NCBI RefSeq assembly: GCF_003255815.1 | Contig: NC_037683.1 | Span: forward strand, 74,252,179-74,316,178 | Length of the DNA stretch: 64,000 nt | DNA from: Theropithecus gelada | Lineage: Eukaryota; Chordata; Mammalia; Primates; Cercopithecidae | Direction: 5' to 3' | Shown here: positions 57,286 through 64,000 of the stretch, one piece after another | Layout: every line of letters begins with the position of its first letter | Position numbering within the stretch: position 1 is the stretch's first letter | The notes under the pieces: generated by a model | What the model saw: the letters and a program-made list of their open reading frames with translations, nothing else | Databases searched by the model: none | Told to the model about the DNA's origin: nothing | Program-made: the position numbers and the translations under genes

Positions 57286-57745
57286 CTGAGCTAGAATTCT
57301 CTATCAGACTTGCTCGTAAAGTGAAGGAAACTTATAAATACTAGTAAACATACAAACAGGGTATGAATGCTGAATCCATTAGAGCAGAATGAAGTAATTA
57401 TGGAGCAGAAAAGATAGTTGGTATCTCATAATAAGGGAATAATGTAAGGTATAAAACCTCTCTCTTGCTCTCTTTCCTCAGAGGAGTCTGGAATATGGAA
57501 CTCATCAAGCTGAAGTACCAAACAGAAGCAACTTAAGTGCCTGTTATTTATATATCTCCCTCTTGTGGTAATTAGAGAGCCTTCATTTACTGTTACAGTA
57601 GTCATAATTAGAATTTAATAGAAACAAGACACTCTTCACTTTTTTAAAAACTGCAATATTCATGTGATTTGAGGTTCATAAATCCAGTTCCAGCTATCTA
57701 TGTATCCTTAAGGTCCTAGTCATGAGCAACATAGACAAGAATATA
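57286..57745. other. Unassigned interval
   Basis: No gene or recognised repeat. Confidence 0.5.
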
Positions 57746-57993
57746 TAGTTGGCCCTTGAACACCACAAGTCTGAACTACACAGGTCCACTTATAAGTGGA
57801 TCAAGTGGATTTTTTCTTTTGACAGAAAGCAGGAAAATACAGTATTCACAGTATGCAAAACCTTGAAACTGTGCTGACTTTTCATTTATATGGTTCCCCC
57901 AGGCCTGAGTATGACGAGATTTGGGTATGACTGGATTGGGGTATGCAGGTGGTCCTAGAACAAATCCCTTATGGACATCGAGGGACAACTGTA
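57746..57993 (+). mobile_element. Tigger/mariner-type MITE
   Basis: The left terminus 'agttggcccttgaacaccac' is matched in inverse by the right terminus 'cgagggacaactgta', with TA at both ends. Internal 'gaactacacaggtccactta' and 'ggtcctagaacaaatccctt' fit a TcMar-Tigger derivative. The exact family is not recalled. Confidence 0.75.
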
Positions 57994-58408
57994 TATAAAA
58001 TATTCCAGTGGGTCCTTTCTTCTCAGTGACATCCAGTACTTGATTGTTTTTTTTTTTTTTCTTTTTCAGTAAAGACAGATATGCCAATGAAGATGCAGGA
58101 TGAATGCCAAATATTTTACAATGTGAAGATTCAGATTCTTTAATAGAGCATTTTTCTTTGAATACGTAAGATTCTTCCAGTGCCTTAACTACTCTCTTTG
58201 GAAATTAGGCCCTTTAGATAGACCATTACATGAGAGTTGCATCTAAAACAGACGGTCCTTTAGAATTGACCATAGGAGTACTGTTGTTTTGGTAATGGTC
58301 AAGTCCACCATACTTCATGAAACCATGTATAATCACCTCTGACAATTCAGGGTCTTCTTTCTCTGAATTTATCTAGTATACTTAAGGTTTTTATTCAAAA
58401 GTATTTAT
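57994..58408. other. Unassigned interval
   Basis: A T15 run followed by ctttttcag ends at 58069, another acceptor look-alike. Otherwise nothing recognised. Confidence 0.45.
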
Positions 58409-58639
58409 TATTGGGTACACAGGGATATAAAGATGGGAACAATAGACACTGGGGACTCCAAAAGAAGGGTGGGAGAGAGGGAGTGAGGCAACAGCTGAAA
58501 AACTTCCCGTTGGGTACTGTGTTCACTATCTCACCTCTGGGTGATGGGATCAATAGAAGCCCAAAACTTAGGATCACACAATATATCCCTGTAACAAACT
58601 TCCACATGTACGCCCTGAATCTAAAATAAAAATGGAAAT
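58409..58639 (+). mobile_element. L1 3' UTR fragment, plus strand
   Basis: 'gatgggaacaatagacactg', 'gtactgtgttcactatctca', ending 'cgccctgaatctaaaataaa'. It is the same 3' UTR type as 54230-54425. The tail runs into a microsatellite. Confidence 0.88.
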
Positions 58640-58841
58640 TTTATATATATATACACACACACACACAGGTATATATATATGTGTATATGTGTATATATGT
58701 GTGTACACGTATATATATAATGTGTGTGTATATATGTACATGTGTGTATATGTATATGTGTATATATGTATACGTGTATATGTATATATATGTGTATATA
58801 TGTGTGTGTGTGTGTGTGTATATATATAGAGAGAGAGAGAA
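58640..58841. repeat. Complex (TA)n(CA)n(TG)n(GA)n microsatellite
   Basis: About 200 bp of alternating purine-pyrimidine units (tatata, cacaca, tgtgtata) ending in a short (GA)n. It begins exactly at the L1 tail, so it probably grew from the poly(A). Open frames of 65-89 codons across it are artefacts. Confidence 0.97.
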
Positions 58842-58844
58842 TGT

Positions 58845-58985
58845 CTGACATGTTCAATACACTTTTCAGGATAGAAATAAAATGAAACACGATCCCACCT
58901 TCAAGGGGCTTACAATCTGGTAATGGAGATAAATGATCTACCTAATAACAATAAAGAAAATGATAAATAAAAGACCACTTCAGTG
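58845..58985 (+). repeat. Old mammalian repeat fragment
   Basis: 'cgatcccaccttcaaggggc', 'ttacaatctggtaatggaga', 'taaatgatctacctaataac'; same family as 17580-18010. Confidence 0.55.
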
Positions 58986-59068
58986 GTTCTTAAAGTGAGT
59001 ACAAGTGATATATGCAGGAGATTTTTAAACATATGTTTCTTTTACCTTATGATTTAAGAATATTTCAA

Positions 59069-59363
59069 GGCCAGGTGTGGTGGCTCAAGCCTGTAATCCC
59101 AGTACTTTGGGAGGCTGAGACTGGAAGATTGCTTGAGGCCAGGAATTTGAAACCAGCCTGGCCACCATAGCGAAACCCTGTCTCTACTAAAAATACAAAA
59201 ATTAGCTAGGTGTGGTGGTGGGCACCTGTAATCCCAGCTACTGGGGAGGCTGAGGTGGGAGAATTGCTTGACGCCTGGAGGCAGAGGTTGCAGTGAGCCG
59301 AGATTGTGCCACAGCACTCCAACCTGGATGAGAGACTCCATCTCAAAAAAATTTTTTAAATGG
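59069..59363 (+). mobile_element. Alu (J/S) SINE, plus strand
   Basis: 'ggccaggtgtggtggctcaa' to 'gagactccatctc' and a short A/T tail. The target-site duplication is tatttcaa (59061-59068 and 59364-59371). About 10 bp is missing near the 3' end ('cctggatgagagactcc'). Confidence 0.95.
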
Positions 59364-59371
59364 TATTTCAA

Positions 59372-59889
59372 AAGAGCATCCTAAGTGATTCTAATATGCA
59401 CATTCCCCCTCTTTAAGGGCCACTGAACTAGGAGGAGTTCAAAAGATGTAAAGATTACTTCTTGGATGCGGGCAGTAAAAATTAGGATGACTCTGAGAAA
59501 GAAATGACAAGTTTAGTGCTGGGTAGTTCTGTGACACAGGACTGTGATCTCCAATATGTACAGGGATCAGGCAGGTAACGTAAATAAGTAAATTAGGCCA
59601 ATCTAGGTCAAGTTGATGTTAGGGAGTGCTGGGAATTAGGGCAAGTTGAAAAACACCCTTTTTTATGTGGAATAACTACTTCCCAGCTCCAGCCAACTGT
59701 CCCATATAAGAGAAAAAGACTAATAAAGATGGATCTTCCAGTTTTTCAAGGGATACCATATATTTGAATTTTCTGGCAATTAATTTAAAACAGTTTAAAG
59801 AACTATGCAGTCCCACAGTGCTTGGGCAAAACCAAACATGTGTGCAGATCACATTTGGCCTCTGGACTGTTAGTCATTAATTGAACCCA
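59372..59889. other. Unassigned interval
   Basis: No gene or recognised repeat. Confidence 0.5.
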
Positions 59890-60040
59890 CACTATTTCAG
59901 GCTCTGTTTGAGGTGCTGGAATACATACAACAATTTTGTTGCTTGCAAAGTGCCTACAGTCCAGAGAAAATGGATGATGACTGTGTGATATAGCCAGAGT
60001 CTCACAAAACTGTGAGAGTGCAAAGGAAAGAAAACTCACT
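59890..60040 (+). repeat. Old mammalian repeat, first part (interrupted)
   Basis: 'ctgtttgaggtgctggaata', 'agtgcctacagtccagagaa'; continues at about 60515. Confidence 0.5.
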
Positions 60041-60046
60041 GCTCCA

Positions 60047-60507
60047 TGTGGAGAGACCAGCGGGAAGTATTTCCCAGCCCTGACATGAAGAAATAAAGAA
60101 ACAGGCCAAAGCTAGCAAAGGCTCCAAAGGCAACCTCTAGTTGCCCTCGCTGCTCATCAGATCAGACACTCCCAGCAGCACCATGACAGTTTACAAATGC
60201 CATGGCAACAACCTGAAGTTACTACCTTTCTTCTAGAAATTTCTGAATAACCCACTTTTTAATTTGCTTGTAATTAACTGTTTATTTAATTGCATGTAAC
60301 TGCTAGCCAACAGCCCAAACACTGCTACTCTGGGTGCACTGCCTGCAGGTTTCCCTGCTCCACAAGGAGCAGTCACTCTGCTGTACACTGCTACTTCAGT
60401 GAACCTGCTTTCTTCCACTGCCAGCAGAATTCCACTGAATTCTTTCCTGAGCAAAACCAAGAACTCTCCTGGGCTAAGCCCCAGTTTTGGGGCTCACCTG
60501 CCCTGCA
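60047..60507 (+). mobile_element. Solo LTR, ERV1-type
   Basis: A 461-bp unit beginning TG (tgtggagagaccagc) and ending CA (cacctgccctgca). It contains 'catgacagtttacaaatgcc' and 'atggcaacaacctgaagtta', a signature shared by several gammaretrovirus-like LTR groups. It interrupts an older repeat. Flanks tcca and tcat would be a 3-of-4 target-site duplication. No internal viral sequence is present, so this is a solo LTR. Confidence 0.65.
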
Positions 60508-60514
60508 TCATTGG

Positions 60515-60660
60515 GGTTATGGAAAGCTTCAAAGAGGAAATGACATGTGAGTCCCATCTGGAAGAATGAGTAAGCATTTTCCAGGTTAACAGCTAGAAAC
60601 AGGAACAGGCAAAAAGAGGGCCACTTATAAGGCTCAGAAATATGAAAGTATCCCTTCTCT
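60515..60660 (+). repeat. Old mammalian repeat, second part
   Basis: 'atggaaagcttcaaagagga', 'aatgacatgtgagtcccatc', 'tggaagaatgagtaagcatt' resume the family begun at 59890. Confidence 0.5.
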
Positions 60661-60694
60661 AAGAAGATCATCAACTCCACTAGGGCAATATACC

Positions 60695-60999
60695 TTTTTT
60701 TTTTTTTTTTTTTTTTTTTGAGACAGAGTCCTGCTCTGTTGCCCAGGCTGGAGTGCAGTGGCGCAATCTCATCTCACTGCAAGCTCAGCCTCCCACGTTC
60801 ACGCCATTCTCCTGCCTCAGCCTCCCGAGTAGCTGGGACTACAAGTGCCCACCACCACGCCTGGCTAATTTTTGTATTTTTAGTAGAGACGGGGTTTCAC
60901 CTTGTTAGCCAGAATGGTCTCGATCTCCTGACCTCGTGATCCGCCCACCTCAGCATCCCAAAGTGCTGGGATTACAGGCATGAGCCACCGCAGCCGGCC
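60695..60999 (-). mobile_element. AluY SINE, minus strand, 25-nt tail
   Basis: Pure T25 (60695-60719) followed by 'gagacagagtcctgctctgt' through 'gagccaccgcagccggcc'. AluY diagnostics: 'gtctcgatctcctgacctcg', 'gttcacgccattctcctgcc'. It is the best preserved Alu here. I could not define the target-site duplication. Confidence 0.95.
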
Positions 61000-62648
61000 T
61001 ACTTATTCTTTCTTTTTTAGTGCATTTTATCCTAGGCTAAGCATAGGAGACCCTCTATAAATAGCTTTGACGTGTTGTGAGGCTCAAGGATATGAGATAA
61101 ATAGTAAATAGTTTTCCTTAGTGATCTGTACCAATTATCATAATCTCTATAAAGCCCAAAACCTGTGATTCACTTAGGCATACCATGATGTAACAAGGTT
61201 CTTCAATTAGGAAGAAAAGAAAGTTTGGAAATCATGAAATTCCCTTCCCAAAGTCACACATAGCTAACTTTCAATTGCTCACAGGTTGATTATCTAGTAA
61301 TAATAAATTCATATTCTTTGCAGTTCTCTCCTCTTTGATTTCTTTTTGTCTTATTCTATGATCATATTATCTCCATCAGAAATTCAGGTAGGAGCCAGGT
61401 ATCCGGCACATCCACTTGGCTACATATTAATAGCTTTGAGATACAAACTGAGGTATATCAGACTCATTAGCGATTTCCACATTTTCTGATAATTTTAACC
61501 ATCAGATTCTTCAGATCCCCCATTACTATGGATGAACTGAGTCAGCTAAACACTTCAAAGTCCAAGAGGACTGATGTTTCAGACGGCCTTGTTCATAAAG
61601 GGATATTGACTCATAACTCCTTTTGCCACAGAAACTAAGACTTCTAAGCAGAAACACAATTTCTTCACTTAGGCTCTAGACAACAGCTACTAGTTCTCAT
61701 GAGGACTGATACAGCTAAACACTTTCTAAGAGGAATGGATGCGATTTCAAACTGTGCTTGTCTTCGAGCAACAGAGTTCAGAAATTCATATTATTTTGTG
61801 TTATGAGCAAGAAATGAAAACACGAAAATATATTGCCATGTGATATACTATGGAGAAACAGTAAGGAGTAGTGCAAAAGCAGAAAAGGTGAAAATAATTT
61901 TCTACCTCAGTTTTCCAAAGCCTTTAAATCTATCAGGGTTAAGGAAACAAAAGAAAATAATTTCTTTTCCAAACTATCTATTTCTTGGTACATAAATCTC
62001 CTTCATTGAAAACACTTTTCTCTCTATTCCCTCCCCAACCCCCAATTTATATAGTCCACTGAAGTTTTCCTCAACATCATTTACTAAATATATCACAATA
62101 TACTCTTTCCCTGAGGCAACCATTTCAAGAGACACCTTCCCCCAATCTGGGAATTTCTCAAATAAATCATCCCATTTGGACTTTCCTCCCTCAATATATT
62201 TAATGCTGTAAACACATTGTGAAGGTTATAAAAGCTAAAATTCTGCTCTAAAATGTCAACGTATTTGGGGTGTAGGCTGAAGGTGCAGAATGATTCCTAA
62301 GGGCAAAGTCAATTACCTCTTCAGTTTGTTGAGTCTCCAGAACTATTTTACAAATGTTTTTGTTAAAATAATAATCCTCCCCCACAAGAGAAGGCTGTGC
62401 CAAGCACTTTTTCCCTTCATGTGGTTTTGGAGGAGAACATTTGCAGGAGAACGTACATTTCTGTTTTATTTAAACTTAGATCATTACAAGATTTAAGCGC
62501 ATCTTGTCCCACAGCCAATACCCGTGGCTATCTGTGTAAATATAAATCAATAGTGAAGAATGAGAACTTGTTGGAAACGTAAATTCTCACATTTGAGGCC
62601 AGGTTATGTTGTGAAACCAGCATCTCCATATTTTTACTTGTTTCTGTC
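61000..62648. other. Unassigned interval
   Basis: 1.6 kb with no recognised gene or repeat. Confidence 0.45.
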
Positions 62649-62858
62649 TAGCAAGCAACAGCCTGTGGACCAAATTCGACCCATGGCCTGTTTTATGCAG
62701 CCTGTGAGCTAAGAATCATTTTTATATTTTTAAGGATTAGAAAATAAAAATAAAATCCACAAAGAATAATATCCAAAACTGAATGTATCATTTTAGGCCC
62801 CTAAGCCTAAAATATTTACCATCCGGATCTTTACAGAAAAAGTAAGCTGACTCTTGAT
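62649..62858 (+). mobile_element. hAT-Charlie MITE (MER58-like), diverged
   Basis: 'gtggaccaaattcgacccat', 'agcctaaaatatttaccatc', 'cggatctttacagaaaaagt'. The middle differs from the copies at 41745 and 50404. Confidence 0.7.
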
Positions 62859-63140
62859 CTAGGCAAATAGACACTTTCCTGTTCTTCAGGTCCTTATCAA
62901 ATTTCCAAGCACAGTTAATTCTACCATCTTCACTTAGACAACTTATGGTATCAATGATTCACAAAAATAAGAGAAAGTTCTTGCACGTTTGATTCTGTGA
63001 TTCATTTTGTGTATTGTCTTGGTTTAGGTTCACCTAGAAGCATAGAAGCAAACCACAAGACAAAGATTTAAGTGTAAGAGTCTTATTTGGAGATAATCCC
63101 AGGCAGCACTGATAGGAAAGGAGGAAGTGAGATAGGATGG
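62859..63140. other. Unassigned interval
   Basis: No gene or recognised repeat. Confidence 0.5.
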
Positions 63141-63629
63141 TGTGATGGTTAATATTGAGTGTCAACTTCATTGGCTTGAAGGATGCAAAGTATTGTTCCT
63201 GGGAGTGTCTGTGAGGGTGTTGCCAAATGAGATTAATATTTGAGTCAGTAAGCTGGGAAAGGCAGACCTGCCCTCAATCTGGGTGGGTACCATGTAATCA
63301 GCTGCCAGCTTGGCTAGGATAAAAGTAGGCTGAGGAATGTGGAAGGACTAGACTGGCTAAGTCTTTTGGCCTCCATCTTTCTTGCATGCTAGATCCTTCC
63401 TGCCCTCAAACATTAGACTCCAAGTTATTCAGCTTTTGCACTCTTGGATTTACAGCAGTGATTTGCCAGGGGCTCTCTGGCCTTTGGCCACAGACTGAAG
63501 GCTGCACTATTGGCTTCTCTACTTTTGAGTTTTTGGGGATCGTGTGAGTCAACTCTCCTTAATAAACTCCCCTCCATATATACCTCTATCCTGTTAGTCT
63601 TGTCCCTCTAGAGAAACCTGACTAACACA
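63141..63629 (+). mobile_element. MLT2-type solo LTR (ERVL)
   Basis: From 'tgtgatggttaatattgagt' to 'acctgactaacaca', TG...CA ends. Internal 'gtgtctgtgagggtgttgcc', 'cttaataaactcccctccat' (polyadenylation signal) and 'gtccctctagagaaacctga' match the ERVL LTR consensus closely. No internal viral genes are present. The 5-bp flanks do not match clearly. Confidence 0.85.
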
Positions 63630-64000
63630 GTCAGGGAAGCAGCCACTAACTGTGTGTGTCAGGGCGGGGGCGGGGGGGTGGGAGCAGTTAACAAGCAAAT
63701 TTTCTCTTGTGGGCAATCAAGTTTAAACCTGCAGAGGAACTCCAGCTGAGAGTTATCCCACATGTGAGGTGGCATCTCAGAGTTCTTCCACAAGTGAGGT
63801 GAGGGACATAGGGCAGGAACACATTAACTCTCATCAGAGCTTGGTTGATGGCTCCTTCCAGAATCATGTACTTCTCCAGTGCTTCTAGCTTGATGCTCAG
63901 CTGAGGCCAGCCGAGTGGTCTTTGGTCATCACAGAAAGCCTTCAGTGGATGCTAGTGGCTAGAAGTCAACTGAAGATATGGTTTGAGGAGATAGGGGTAA
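63630..64000. other. Unassigned interval with a G-quadruplex motif
   Basis: G tracts at 63662-63664, 63666-63670, 63672-63678 and 63680-63682 satisfy the canonical four-tract G4 pattern. No gene was recognised downstream to the window edge. Confidence 0.6.

Noticed and set aside
58621..58890. 89-codon minus-strand frame rich in H, I, Y and T
   Set aside because: Translation of the TA/CA microsatellite.

Overview
This window is mammalian, primate-type nuclear DNA. It is AT-rich, has no CpG island, and is built largely from interspersed repeats. Ten Alu elements are present, from old AluJ-like to AluY-like copies. The AluY-type copies indicate a catarrhine primate, most likely human, although the sequence alone does not prove the species. 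I found no convincing protein-coding gene, exon chain, tRNA, rRNA, snRNA, CRISPR array or prokaryotic feature. The longest open frames (up to 165 codons) all fall in repeats or lack any recognisable domain or codon signal. The window is best read as intergenic or deep intronic sequence.

Layout. 1-2 kb is the 3' half of an ancient L1 on the minus strand, carrying a strikingly fresh 27-bp perfect inverted duplication. At 2.53-2.76 kb lies a 229-bp unit bounded by about 35-bp inverted repeats with TTAA at each end, which I cannot assign to a family. 3-6.4 kb holds MIR copies and an L2 split by an LTR-like insertion. 6.4-14.5 kb is mostly unassigned sequence with a 52-bp tandem duplication, scattered MIRs and simple repeats. 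14.6-21.5 kb contains three Alus, an LTR-like relic, an MLT1 LTR, MIRs and other old repeats. 21.9-26.3 kb is the densest nest: a MIR, two hAT MITEs, a 5'-truncated minus-strand L1 of about 2.6 kb containing an Alu with perfect target-site duplications, then three MIRs. 27-38.4 kb alternates L2, MIR, MER5A, LTR-like and Alu copies. 38.4-41 kb is a long unassigned interval. 41-47 kb has three old minus-strand L1 pieces and more hAT MITEs. 47-57 kb is sparser, with MIR, hAT, LTR-like and Alu copies and one L1 3' end. 57-64 kb holds L2, a mariner-type MITE, an L1 3' end followed by a 200-bp TA/TG microsatellite, two Alus, an ERV1-type solo LTR inside an older repeat, a hAT relic and an ERVL (MLT2-type) solo LTR.

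No genes act together here. What the sequence records is a stratigraphy of insertions (MIR/L2 and old L1, then hAT/mariner MITEs and LTRs, then primate L1 and Alu) plus several local rearrangements. Repeat family names come from remembered consensus features, not from a database search. Where a family is uncertain I say so. Boundaries of MIR, L2 and LTR-like relics are approximate to tens of bases.
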